Shown here in pieces: positions 44,338 to 57,500 of a stretch of DNA of 64,000 nt. Under the pieces are notes generated by a model. The model saw only the letters and a program-made list of their open reading frames with translations. It was not told the DNA's origin and did not search any database. The DNA lies in NCBI GenBank assembly GCA_029718625.1, contig CM056377.1, positions 97,084,998 to 97,148,997 on the forward strand, in the 5' to 3' direction. The translations under genes were made by a program, and so were the position numbers. Position 1 is the first letter of the stretch; each line of letters starts with the position of its first letter. Source of the DNA: Synaphobranchus kaupii. Its lineage: Eukaryota; Chordata; Actinopteri; Anguilliformes; Synaphobranchidae.

Positions 44338-44727
44338 GGCTTGGAGTTTGCTCTGACGTGCACTGTCAACTGTGGGACCTTATATAGGCAGGTGTTGGCA
44401 ATCCCCAATCATGTCCAATCAATTTAATTTATCACAGGTGGACTCCAATTAAGTTGTAGAAACATCTCAAGCAGTATCAGTGGAAACAAAATGCACCTCA
44501 GCTCACTTTTGGGTGTCATATCACTTGTGTACATATGATATTTTACATTTTGATTTTTAATAAATTATCACAAATGTCTAAAAACCTGTTTTCACTTTGT
44601 CATTATGGGCTATTTTGTGTAGAATTGTGAGACAAAAAATGAACTCAATCTATTGTAGAACATGTCTGTAACGTAATAAAACATGGAGGACGTGAAAGGA
44701 GTGTGCAGACTTTCCGGCTTGACTGTA
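43374..44727 (-). mobile_element. Tc1-like transposon, nearly complete but 3'-truncated
   Basis: The right TIR (44580-44727) ends ACTTTCCGGCTTGACTGTA. Transposase is coded leftwards. The left side stops at 43374 within KCAKLVAS, losing the last residues, the 3' UTR and the second TIR, which are found on the 25186-25686 piece. Flanking AT-rich DNA shows no matching TIR. Confidence 0.88.
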
Positions 44728-46631
44728 TGTTCTCCATTTCACTTTAAGTCGCTCTGAATAAGAGCTGCCCATCGAATTCAATCGAGAAAACCAAGCTGAT
44801 TTGACAACCAAAGAAAACTTAATCGGTCATAAATTTAATTAACCTAAGCGTAGCAGTTTGTGAAACAATGATTGTTTTGACCCAGATGTGCTGAGGAAAT
44901 ATTTATTAAAATTCAATTTTCCTAAAAATCTAATAGGCTATATATAGTTTTGAGTGTGTGGGACGTGCTCTCCTTTGTAGTTAAATGCATGTGTCTAGTC
45001 CCCGCCTATCTGTCCAACACTTTGGAGATCAGTGGGTAAATTGGGCATGTTCGGCTAGAGGCGATTTAAGTCATATCTGCGTCGGACTGCATCGGAAACT
45101 GTCCAAGATGGCAGAAAAATTGGTGCTGCGTGAACTAGGGCGGAAATGACAACAGGAGGTTAAGCAGGCACCTAGCAGTGATGCAGTGACTGCTTCTGTA
45201 ATCCATCTGCCTTGAGATAAATTAGGAAAGAATTTACCTCTAACAGTAGGCCTATATAAAATTTGTTGACTGAATAAAAAAGTGTATGAATAAATAACAA
45301 AAAAAGGCCTATCCAAATATAGGTAACATAATGTTTTATTCAATACCTTATTCAACTATATTTGTAATTATACCATATTCTATAGAAAAGTAAAGATTCA
45401 ACTTTGTTCTAAGGAGTGCTTTGTTTTTGCAACAGCTTGTTTAAGTGTAAAATCCTAATTGGTCTGTTGTCCAAAAAGTGTCCTCTCCAGAATATTTGGT
45501 GTGAGCATATAGAACATTAAGGTAGGACCACCAAATGATAACTCATTCATTTATTTCAAAGTATTTGGATGTCTTTTGATGGGAAAAAACTGTTACCTAA
45601 TCAATATTTTTCTTCACCATCCTTGTTATCAGTAAGACACCTTATCAAGATCTGAAGGTATGACCTGCTGTCTGCCATTGTGTTGAGAAGTGGAGTTTTC
45701 CCTATATCCAGATGGGACAGTGTGTAGCCAGACCTCTGCATGTCACATGCCAGCAGATGGGACCACATACATACAAACAACCCAATGCCATAATAACATG
45801 AAGGGTATTAACAATTAAACAATATTAAGCACCACAACCTGGCTACAATGCTGCACATCTATCTTTCAAATTGTTGTAAGATTAATGATTGAGATTAAAG
45901 ATCTAACACCGTTATTATGGCTATGGGTAGATTCGACGTGGGTGGTCTGGTCTCCAGAACAAAACAGATTAATTATACCAGCAATTAAGCAAAGAGAACA
46001 TTTTCAGAATATTTATTTCACACAATATGGTGACATTTACAAAAGGTAAATAAACTGTAGAACTATTCTCCTCCATCACCATTCAAGCCACAATGACACC
46101 GGGTTCTTCCTGTCATTTTGTATGTTTATTATCAAATCAGAAATATATGAACAATGATTGGTGACAGGTAAAAGGAAGATGACATGTTGATATTGGAATA
46201 CATCTTATACAAATACAATTCTATTTATCCATACATTACCATAACTGGCAAGGAAAATGTCATCTTTCTTGACATTGTTCCCTCAAAACACATAATGACT
46301 CCCAGTATCCCAATGTCCCTATATGTACTATATTAGTTATTCATTCATAAAAACTCAATGTATCTTGTTAAAGACATTGGATATCAATTCAATAAGTTCT
46401 TTGTCAGGGTCCAACTGCTGTCATGTAATTTGAATAAATCATGAACACTGACATTATGAGTAGCTGAATCATGTATGCTATGTAATGTTTTAGTGTGAAA
46501 AGAAATCTCAACAGACTGGTCAAGTAAAGGATACAGTGAACAGTGAATATTCTTTTCCACTGCGTTTTGGCTCTGTACTCCAGCACTTTGGATGTGAAAT
46601 GATACAATGAATTTGAGGCTAAAGTACAGAC
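44728..46631. other. Non-coding AT-rich interval
   Basis: No gene, terminal repeats or conserved motif recognised over about 1.9 kb. Short open frames here (45071-45355, 46404-46640) have no features of real proteins. Confidence 0.5.
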
Positions 46632-46890
46632 AAGTTGCATTAAATAATTTAGGAAAGTTTGGATAGCATTGCTTTGGAATAGAGCTAGTTTATTTAGTGT
46701 GAGCTACGATAGGCAATATTGCTAGTTGTAACTTGGCCACATTTTGATATCAAGACTTTTAAAGGCAGGCCTAGTTTTTTCAAATTGGAATTAATAATTT
46801 ATGGACAGCGCTATGTAGGCTATGCGTGAGTATAACTTGGCTTTTTTTTTTTTTTTTTACGCCGTAGACGTTTTTGATCTGATTTACTTT
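46632..46890. repeat. Unoccupied copy of the TTAA-transposon target repeat
   Basis: Matches 36659-36819 followed directly by about 41807-41875, with one TTAA at the junction (about 46788-46791) where the other copy carries 5 kb of transposon. Ends in a poly-T run (46842-46858) beside the RNase H LINE fragment. Confidence 0.8.
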
Positions 46891-47461
46891 ACCCAATAGA
46901 AACAAAGTTTTATTTAAACTATTGTGGTCAAATCTTAATCTGGATATAACCACCTCCCCTCTTCTGCTTCGCCCTTTAACGCTCTGTGCTCTAACGGAGT
47001 TTTGTACGCTATAGTATGTTCTACCCTTACTGTCCTCGTCCCACTTTTTCTGCCAGCGTTCCGATATTTTCTTTTTAATTTATGCTTTACCTTCCCCTAT
47101 TCCAAATGCTATATTAATTATGTGCCTCATATTTAGTGATCTTTTTGCCATCCTGTCTGCAATGTCATTACCTTCTAATCCCACATGTGCAGGTACCCAA
47201 CAAAATATTGTATCTATTCCCATTCTCTGCGTTCTAAATAAACATTGAAACATTTCATATTAGGTCTTCCCTAATTGACTTCTTCGTCTGTAAGCTAAAA
47301 AGAACTGCAGCAGAATCAATACACAGCACCACCCTGTCTGGTCTCACTTCTTTCACCCATTGGAGTCCAACAATCACTGCCATAATCTCAGCTGTATAAA
47401 CTGATAATTTATCAGAAATTCTCTTTCCTATATGTATTTTACAGCCTGGTCTCACTCCCAA
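46880..47461 (-). pseudogene. Non-LTR retrotransposon fragment with RNase H domain
   Basis: Minus strand: SVYTAEIMAVIVGLQWVKEV, VVLCIDSAAVLFSL, then past a stop and frameshift IFCWVPAHVGLEGNDIADRM, which is the RNase H signature of I/Nimb-type LINEs, followed by a basic tail. There are several stops. Only the C-terminal end of ORF2 survives. It abuts the TCACATAGCGACGC repeat at 47450. Confidence 0.75.
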
Positions 47462-47925
47462 GTCGTCACATAGCGACGCTTGTCATTATTTGACGCACTC
47501 GTCTCGAATTTACGAATCCTACTATGGCGAAGGCTTTGCTCATGATAACCGACTGCGAGCATGCCCGCTCAGTCTTCGCCGTGTCCGCGGAGATCTTTCT
47601 GAGTTCGTGATTCCCGTACCCCACCCCCAACCCCTAAACATAACCACACAGGAGTTCATGTAACTCGGGCTCATGCCCGAACTGTTAAGATAGTGGGCGA
47701 GCCCGACCACAAGAGTTCACGTAACTCTCTACCAGATGAAGAAAAAATAAAAATAAAAAAGCATAATATTGAAGTGCCACAACCTAAAACAAATTATGTG
47801 GCCACAACCGTCAATATACGACGCAAAAGGCTGCGTCTATATACTACGCAAAAGGCTACCTTTGGCGTCACATAGCGACGCTTGGGCAGAAGCGTCGCTA
47901 TGTGACGAGTCCGCGTGAGACCACG
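47450..47925. repeat. Repeat with GGTCTCAC...TCACATAGCGACGC inverted ends
   Basis: Left GGTCTCACTCCCAAGTCGTC-ACATAGCGACGCTTG; right, reversed, GGTCTCACGCGGACTCGTCA-CATAGCGACGCTT. The right end holds a perfect hairpin: GTCACATAGCGACGCTT, spacer GGGCAG, then AAGCGTCGCTATGTGAC (about 47872-47911). The inner part 47600-47697 is shared with 25714-25815. It lies only 80-500 bp upstream of the aspm promoter boxes. Confidence 0.75.
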
Positions 47926-47999
47926 TTGGTATTTTAAATTGTGAAATGTACACTCCTACTAAGTGGGTGTGGTTTTCTTGTATTTAAAAAATACGAAGG

Positions 48000-48264
48000 C
48001 CATCCGATTGGTCTGCCTTTGTTATTCTCACACTGATTGGAAGGTGAATGAGGCTCACGACGCAATTGGTCAATCTTGGTAAATTCAAACTGGGTGGATG
48101 TTTTGCGCATAGCGTGCTGCTTGCGGTAGAATGAAATCAGGCATCATTTTGTCTGAACAGCAGTAGACCCAATTTACAGGCACCGTAAAGTTAACAATTC
48201 ATTGTAGCCATGGGACGTCTACTGTAATTTGTTTTTCGTGATTAGAACGTAAATTATATACATT
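48000..48264 (+). promoter_or_regulatory. aspm promoter: three inverted CCAAT boxes and a CHR-like site
   Basis: ATTGG (inverted CCAAT, NF-Y) at 48007-48011, 48036-48040 and 48065-48069, each exactly 29 bp from the next, then TTCAAA (reverse of the CHR core TTTGAA) at 48084-48089. Known: mitotic genes repressed by DREAM and activated by B-MYB/FOXM1 commonly have evenly spaced NF-Y boxes followed by a CHR near the start site. ASPM is such a G2/M gene. No TATA box. Start site unknown, probably 48100-48200. Confidence 0.65.
48210..48227 (+). promoter_or_regulatory. Minimal uORF in the aspm leader
   Basis: ATG at 48210 in a strong context (TAGCCATGGG) followed by four codons and TAA, 37 bases before the aspm ATG. 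If included in the leader, it would be translated first, with reinitiation needed for aspm. Confidence 0.4.
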
Positions 48265-48534
48265 ATGAACAATATGAGTAAAGGCGCCTTCCTGGACTTT
48301 AGTCCAACTAATTTTTCACATATTGACAAGGAGAACACTGAGTCGGTTGCGCTACTTAGTTTAGTGCAATTTTCAAGACCTCCTTATATTAGTTTTGGAA
48401 CCGTCAAGTTGGGGACATCGAAATCCGAAATTTTATGCATTGAAAATCCAATCGATGATGCAACGGATGTAAAAGTGGACAAAGTTGCCTCGACCAAAGG
48501 TTTTTCTGTTGATCAAACGCGGTTCATAATTCCA
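48265..48534 (+). CDS. aspm: aspm exon 1: start and first half of ASH domain
   Basis: ATGAACAATATGAG: the first ATG (A at -3) is chosen; a second in-frame ATG three codons on is a possible start. It encodes [40 protein letters not shown] and DQTRFIIP, aligning with the human stretch that contains FCRSPFLCFGDVLLGAS. Donor GTAAGT at 48535, phase 0. Confidence 0.92.
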
Positions 48535-51500
48535 GTAAGTAATGCGTTAAAGTTATATATTGACCTGGCATTTCTTAACTGTTAAGTGAATTATCCCAGC
48601 TAGTAATGTTACGTGTTATTACTAACGTTAGCTTGTTTGTCTTCTCGCGTGCTAGTGCTTTTTGGGGAGGACAATGTTTACAATAACTTACCCACCTTGT
48701 AAGTTAGCGTTAGCTCCTTGTTGCTGCAACCACATCTTGCTCAACCGCTCCTCACGAATTCTCCCTTAGAGAAACTTTTTATCTGTCATTTTATCTGTTT
48801 AACGTTAACTAGCAAGCTATGTAACTAGATAGTTAGCTAGCTAACGGGTTAACGTTATGTGACAACCAAGAATTTAATGCCAATGTCTTAATTAAATGTT
48901 TACATTACGACGAAATGTATTTTGCTGAATTTAACGTAACGTCATCTACGAAACTTTAGCTGATTTAGCTAGCTAAGGAATAGAAATGAAATGAGAATGA
49001 AAACAGAGATTGCTAGTTATCCCGAAATTCACCTCTTCGGTAGGCTTTTGTGCTAACTTACTCGTCATGATAATTATTAGCTAACGTAATGTCACCAATG
49101 TGATAACGTTACGTTAGACTTTGCATATAACGTTAACGTTTGTTAGCCAACTTACCAACCTGTCCTATTCAAAATGATTGGTGCTAACGTTAAGTTAGTG
49201 TCCGTGCTGAATGGGGATATAAGTTAGTGTTTAGCTAGCTAGTGATTTTAAAACGAGTTGTACCCTTTCAAATCTGATCGTAATTCTGCTGACCTTAGTT
49301 TTTTATAAAACAATCCGAATTTTAGATATCCGAAGCTTAGCTATTTTTGTTTTGTTGATCATTGAGGGAAAAAAAAGTGAAGAGGTCATCTCTCTTCAGA
49401 TCTGCACTATATTCGTTTAGCTAATGCTATTTTCCACAAGTGACAACGGCAAAAACCGCATTAAACACTTACCTTCGTTTCTGTCACTCAACCTTGCCAC
49501 GCAGCTTCTGCTGCTTTAAAACGTTAGATTGTTTTAAGCTTCACTGTATTAAGCTTTCATTCAAATGTCTGCTAAAATGTAGGTCATAAAAAATTCTAAT
49601 TTTAATCTTGATACAACATTTCTACCTATGCCACCTGATCATGTTGGTGAGATTTAGTCCTTGGCAGGGTATGAAATTAACTTTTTCACCCACTGGCCAG
49701 AGTGGCTTGAAGTTGTGGGTTCTAAAAAATCATCAGCCATTTTCAACATTTTACCAGCCACATTTCCGTTTACAATATAACACAACCTGGTTGGTTACTG
49801 GCCATAGTGGCTGCTAGAGTAAAAATCTTACCAGGCGCAGTCAAATTTTTGCCAGCATTTGGCTGGTGCTAATTTTGCACTCTGGTCCTTGGCCTGCCTT
49901 GTGGTAACACTGCATTTCCTGAAGTGTTGAAGTTTTGTAATGTGTACTGTTCTTCAGTAAATGTCATTAAAACAGCAAAAAATACCTTTATTTGCTTGCT
50001 TTAGAATTAATAAGTATTTTTTCAGATGGAATATTTCTTGTTGATTTGTATATAGGGATTGTAGTGTGTAATGAGTAGGGCAGAGGTGTAAAATCCAGGT
50101 GTCAGAAAGTAAAAGTCTTGCCATGCGTTTCTTCCACCCATGAACTCAGCCAGCTGATTTCACTAATTAGCCTAGTTCTACCTCCTGGCTGAAGAACTGT
50201 GCTAATCAAATCCAGGTTATTGGAACAAACATAAAGGGCTTTTACTTTCTGAACCTGGATTTTACACCTCTGGAGTCGGGCCACAGGTTCATTTCCACCT
50301 GCAGGGTTTTAAACTTGTATTTCAATGGTTATCCTCGGGGTCCCCATTGGTGCTCCAACAGCACAGTCAAGTGACTAATCATACAATTGAGTTTCTAATT
50401 GAGACGTTTATAAAAACAAATTAGTTGACCTAATATAGGGAGAGGAGGAAGGACAGTGAACATGAATGGAAGTTTAAATACTAAGAAAAACATGTCTGAG
50501 CAAACTAGGTTATAGTTCAATCCGGTAAAGAAGATAATAGACTGACATTTAATAACTTAGAAAGATCACTGAAGAGTTAAACGACTGGCCATGATAAAAT
50601 ATACTAATTTCATTTGAACTTTGTACACAACATTCACCACTTATTTAGTTTATCCTTTTTGTTTTAATATATCTCTGCTCAGCTGAAGCTGTTTTCTTCT
50701 TACTAATATGATTTACTTTTTTTATTTAACTTTTTTGTGTAAGTTAAATGTTAATGCTCTTATTTTTAATATGGGCATGTCCCACTGCTTCTAAGAAACT
50801 AACAAGCCCCTGTATAACATTGAAAAATACTGCAGCATTTCCACCGTAGTAAGGAATCTAACTCAATTTAACATGAGTGTCGCTTGTACACATTTCCATC
50901 AATCAATGTCTGCTTAATTAGTCGCAATTATTTTATCAACTTAGATGATTGAGGTGGTGCAAATGGGATAATTGTTTCAGAAGTGGCTTGACAAAGAGGC
51001 TATTGTGACATCTAGCTGGCGGAGGACTGAAGAACCATGTGACAAAACAAGGAGAAACAAACTGGTGGCACTAGTAATGAGTACATATACATAAGGATCT
51101 GTTGTGAAATGTTATTTCTTTTATAAGCACCTTGCATGCAGTCTAAACACTACAAAACTTTAAGCTAGTTTTTCAGTTCAGATTTATTAACTATGAATTT
51201 TAATTATGGATTCTTTACTTCCCCTTTGATCATGAAGGCTGAAGACCATACCTTTCTGACAATAAATTGGACCCCTGTGGAAGAAGGAAATGTCAGGGAA
51301 CTCGTCACTTTCATTGCCAATGGTATTACTAAACACCAAGCTATTTTGCTTGGCAGAGCAGAGGCAAAGAAAAAGAAAAAGGTATTGTCATTTCTTTAAG
51401 CAAAGCCATTTATCAAAATACCTTTTTCTTTAGCAAACTGTTCCACATGTGCTAATATACTGTGTGTGTACTATAACGCACGCAAACACACATTCAAATT

Positions 51501-54500
51501 CTCAATTCTCTTATCTTTCAGAAGAGTTTATGGGATTCCATTAAACAGAAGAAAGCAGCAGGTGTTTCTGCACCTTTTAAAGAAAAGAAAACCAATTCTT
51601 CACTGAAAAAAGCTGCCAATAAAACTTTCCATGTATCTCGACAACCACAGTATAAGACAGAGAGAGTGCGAAGCCCTCTGAGATCATGTAACGAAGAGCA
51701 AGTAATCCAAGACAGGGTGGCAGTTTTGACAGGCACCATTGAAAATCAAGAGCAGTCGGAGAAGAATTGTACACCTGTTCCATCTGAAAAGACCCACGTA
51801 ACATTGACACAGACTAGATTTGAGGATGTTGTCTCCTCGCAGAAAAATTCACCAGTTGTTCTTTTAGTTCCAGCTGCCAAACTATTTGATGTTACGGAGG
51901 GTCTTTGTGCTGTAGGTACACCATGCATTACTGATCATAAAAATGTGACCAGAGTGCTGAATACGACTCACTCTCCCGTTTGTACACCAGAACAGCGTGT
52001 CAGTCAATTGATATCTCACATTCACTCTGGTCAGTACCCAATCAATAGTGAAGGCAAAGTTGTCTCATGTCTAGCACAGACCGTGCTGCCAGGTACTCCA
52101 GTGTTGTCTGTGAATGATGCCTTGGCAATTATTCAGTCGGATCTAACAGAGTTGAATGGAGCAAGCCCCCCAAATGCTTGTTCAAGCATTGATTTCTCAG
52201 ATTCTTTGGAGTCAGTCAAAGGAAACTGTGGTGCTGACCAGAGTCCTGTTGCACCTGAATTAATTGTGCAAAGAGTTCAAGAAATTTCCATTGAGGTGGA
52301 GCCTGTAAAACCAAGACTGACTTTCTTTGTCAAACCCAAAACTGACCAAGTGAACAGCTGTGAAAATGAAGCAAATGTTGACATTCCTCTGAACGACAGG
52401 AAAATTCCATTCTCGTCCTCTACTGTCGCTAAAAGCAGGGTTGGTCCAACTCAGGAAAGCAGTCGCACAACCAGGAAAACAAGAACTTCAAAGCGTCTGC
52501 TTTTGGAGAAAACATTGGAATTATCGGAGGACAATTCTGCAAAATCCAGTCTTTTTGGCCAAAAACATGTCGGTTGTCTTCCTGTCATAGACTCCGATGC
52601 CAGCCATGACACTCTTGATTCTGTTCACTCTCCACTGGTGGCTATGCCATTTGACCTTTCTCCAATCAGGTGTACTTACACAGATCATTTTCCGGTTTGC
52701 ATCTCTCCTAGTGTGGCTCAGCTGGATTTGTCTCCAGTCATGGCAACCCCTTCCTGTGGGTCTCAGACTTCAGTCAAGTCTGATCTCACAATGTTGTTGA
52801 ATGTCCAACATCAATCAACAGTAATGCCTTTGACGTCACAACCAGATGAAACTCCTGTGGATGCACAGTCCAGTGTGGCTGTGCCTGCACGGTCTCTTTC
52901 TTGCAACAAAAAAAGAAAAAGTGATGAGTTCTTGACAGATGAGGCAGAGAAGGGAAAACCATTCCAAGCGAAAAGGAGCAGAGTGTTTCCAGCAGCTAAA
53001 GACCCCAAGAAACCAATTAAAGACAGGAAGTTCAGTTCAAGGTCCACTTCACAGAGCCTGTGTAGGAAGACAGCAGGTAAGATGATTTTTATTACAATCA
53101 GATATTTTAATCATTAATTGAATTAAAAAATTATTAGAATTTTACTCATTGTACAGACACAGTGGCTTATTCAATATAACATTTATGTCCTTTGTAATGT
53201 CTGTTAAACATTTTTCATTATAGTATCACAAAGTTCCAATCTTGCTGCATCAACAGCCACAAAAGCTATAAAATCTGTGGGTGTGGCCCAAACAAGAACT
53301 CCATTATCAAAACCAGGTCAGTGGGGGTAACAAGTTCAAGCTTATATTTTATTCCTTGTCTTACAACCCTTTTGCTTGCAGTGCAAATTGAAGTTTTGTC
53401 GTTTTTTCTTTAAAAAAAATAATTTAATTGACATTGATTAGTTTTATGTAAGTAAATATGTATATTTCCTTTGATTTAAAATAGCTTGCTTCCAAATTAT
53501 ACTATGACAGAAGTTAACACTTTTTTATTCCAATTACAAAGTTTATGCATTGATTTACATTAAAATTTTAATGGCTTAATCTAAAATTCTGGAATTCTAA
53601 TGATGATTTTTTTATGTTAAGTGCCACAGTCTTGGAAATCCTTTGGGTCCTCATCTCTGAAGACTGCCAAGGTTGTAGCAGTTGCTCAAGCACAACTAAC
53701 CTTCATAAAGCCAGCACAAACGGGTATGAGCTTAATGGCATCTTTCACTGGTATCTAAGTTCTATTATCTTTATTAACTCTGGAAGGCTATTTACATGAT
53801 TTTGTTTACAGTGATACCTTGACAACTACATACAGCTTACCTTTTATCCAGAAAACATAACCTTCTGTCAAGTTGAAAATCATTTTCTCAGTCTGTTTCT
53901 CTGAAAGTCCAGCTGGAGTTATCAATCCTCACACTGAGGCCCACAAATTCAGTCCCTAGACCAGGGATGTCAAACACATTCCATCGAGGGCAGAGTGTAT
54001 GCAGGTTTTTGTTACAACTGTACCATACACCAGCTGATTTCACTAATTAGCTTAGCTCTTCAACCAAGGAGCTGAACGAATTAGTGGAATCAGCTGGTGT
54101 AGAGCATGGTTAGAAAAAAACTTGCATACACTCGGCCCTCGATGGAACGAGTTTGACACCGCTGCCCTAGACCTAACCCCTTCCTGTTTGCAGATATGAA
54201 AAGACTCTGATAGGCTATGTGGAGCCTGCACCATATTGCTTTGACCTATCAATTTCTTTCTGCAAACATGAATGAGCCAAAATGGGTGTTTCTGGCCTTT
54301 TTTTTATGACTGGTTGACACCCAGGTGGTGAAGTAAGCAGTGCACGTGACGCATGGGCTACTCCTGATTGGTCTAAATCTCAGGCTAACGGACACACACG
54401 TCACGTATACAAGAGGCTGCACCGCTTAAAAAGGCCAAATGCCATTTTGTCATTGACATCATTGAAAAAATTGTCTGCTTGCTAGTTAAAGTACATCATT

Positions 54501-57500
54501 GCAGTTCTTGTAGTTATTGTTTTATTGTATTGATTTCAATTTGTGCTGTTATTGTACTCTTTGTCATAAAACATGACTTCATAAAAAAAAAGTGATAATT
54601 GTTCTTATATTTTTGTAATTGTGGAATGGTATTTATCTGACTATTGTTTAGTGATACCAAGACATCCATTACCATTTGCTGCCAAAAACATGTTCTATGA
54701 TGAACGGTGGATTGAGAAGCAAGAAAGAGGATTTGTATGGTGGATAAACTATGTTCTGACTCCAGATGATTTCAAAGTCAGCACAGAAGTGACAAAAGGT
54801 AATTTAGTATAATAAATATTATAGTTAATAATATTTAGCACTTCACTGCAAGGAAAAGCTGTTGCAGCATATAACTTTGTAATTTTGACAAACACATGTA
54901 TTTATACATGCATTTATTTCACCTTACTCTTACTTGGGTGACGTAGTCTATCATGTGCCTCCCCGTTGAACTGCGGGCCACCGTCAAACCTGGTGTGGAT
55001 TTGGTACCACCAAAGTAGGGTGTATTATTAACAGGGGCCACCTAGCCACCATGATTGCATTGAAGATGGGATGGGATCTCCAATATCTATCTTTTAAAAG
55101 CAAAGCAATTCAGAAGTGTATTCATATTCCAAGTGGGTGAGTGCATGATGTTTTAATGTACAAGATATACATTGCTGTCCCTTTCATAACTAGCAGTCAC
55201 CCCCATTGTATCCTTCATCAAACATTTAACATGGTGATGGAGTAATACACTTTTTAGAGTAGGCTGTTTTAGTGATTATTGTGCTTCATTATAAAACTGG
55301 TCCTTTTTTCCACATTTTTTCCTCTGAGCATTTTTATATTTGTTTCTTCCTTCTTTTAGTGAGTGCTCTATCCTTAGCAATGGGTAGTGATAACAATTTC
55401 AAGTGTCCCAAGGCGCCTACAAAAGAAGAGATCTCCTTTAGAATGTACACAGCGAGGCGTCGATTGAACTCCCTCCGTCGTGCTGCCTGCCAGCTCTTCA
55501 CATCAGAGGCCATGGTGAAGGCCATCCAGCGTCTTGAGCTAGAGGTGGAGGCCAAGAGGTTACTGGTGCGTAAGGACAGACATCTCTGGAAGGACATTGG
55601 TAAGTTATTGTATGAAACTCCACTCTAGAATCTGATGTAGTCATGAAACAATATTTTCCTTCACATGCAGATTGCAAACTAGTTGTCAAATACTGAAAAA
55701 TTGCAAATTTTGCCTGATTTGGTGACCCACAGGAATAATATATATATATCAGTTTGGGAGGAGGGGTGGGCAAATAGAAGACAGACTTTTTAATCTTTAT
55801 GATGGCAAAAGTAAGTTCACTCATGCTCAATGAAACTACCATTATTTAGACCATTGTTGGGCTTGCATCCCATATGGTTGTATGTATAATGTGAGTCAGT
55901 GTGTTACTGAAAAGCAGTGTAACATTAAATGTGAACTGTGGTCTGGGGCTTTTTGCAAATTGTATATTTTTGCCTGAATTTGAATTTATTTGTCATTTGA
56001 ATGATGAAATTATGGAAATATGTATTTTATAATTTATTGATATTTTTCAGGAGAACGGCAGAAACTTCTCACCTGGCTTCTGTCATACAATCCACTTTGG
56101 CTGAGGATTGGGCTTGAGGTACACTTCTTTCTGTGGGTAATTTCTATTCATTTTATAAAAATGATGTGAATATAAATATGTTCCCATCCCTGTGTACTTT
56201 ATCTTCAGACCATTTTTGGGGAATTGATACCGTTGGAAAGTAACAGTGATGTCATGGGATTGGCAGTGTTCATCTTGAACCGGTTGGTGTGGAATCCAGA
56301 CATTGCTGCTGAATTCAGGCATTCAAAAGTGCCACACCTGTACCGAGATGGTAAGCATATAAGCATAAGTTTCACCACATGTCCTAACACACCTAAAATG
56401 TATGCATATATGTATGGAGTGTTCACATCTCTGAAATATTTAACTAGGCATAGAGGGGTGTGGTTTTAGTGATCATTAACCAATGAATGCATTGCTTTCA
56501 AATTAAATTAAAGCTGCAAGCAGCGTCTGGGGTTACAGGCTTAGTGCAACGCAAACTACAGCGGCCGTGCTGGCTCAGAACATTGGGGTTGCTGGCAGTT
56601 TGCCGTTCTATGCTAAACATGTAAAAGCTGCCAACGGTTGTAAATATGGAAAATTGGTATGTAGCAGAGGGACTTCTCCAAACGTACTATTTCGTAGGCG
56701 GCTCAAATACACAAGATGCCCGCCAAGTGTTTTATGTGATGGGCCACGCCCACAATGAGGAATCATCTTCATATTATGGATATGTTTTAGTGTTGTCCTT
56801 TAGAGCATGTCTGCCAAGTTTGGCCATACGGATATAGAGATATTAATATACAGCACCCCCTTATGGTTGATTTGGAGAGAACTCTTACTGAGTCTTCCTG
56901 GGACGGTCCTTGACATCTGTAGCAAGTTTCATAATGATGGGATCAAATGAGTTGGGGTTATAACCATTTAAGGCAAGGAAAGGCCACGCCCACTGAATTT
57001 CATTTGTCGATAGCAGCAATATTGTGTATCCAATCGGTCTGAAAAATTGTATCGGACTGGTATTTTGAGTTTGGTGTTGATTGGTCAATTGGTCTAGGAG
57101 GAGTTTGATTTTAAAGGTTTTTCAGAAAATTCAAGATGGCAGAAAATCTACCCAGATGGACTTTAATGGTCCCATTGACTTTTTTGTTCAGTATGGTTGG
57201 TTGCCCCTGTGTACCTAGTTTGCTAAATTGAGGAGACAGGGCAGGGCGTTGGAGTTAGGGCTTTTTAAATGTGTAGAAATTTCAACCATTGCTATGCCAA
57301 CCACTTTGAGCCAATGTCAATAATATTTGATTTCAGAGTAACTGTCACCAGTATCTATGTGCCTACCGAGGTTCATGTTTCTAGCATTAAGCAGCTCAGG
57401 GGAATTGACCGACCGCAGAAGACTAAGAACAATAATAATACAAAATATAGCCGCAAGCGGCAACTGGGGGTTTCAGCCGTTAAAAGCCTAAAGAAAGTAA

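Noticed and set aside
51518..51810. Minus-strand frames in aspm exon 3
   Set aside because: Antisense shadows of a clear ASPM coding exon.
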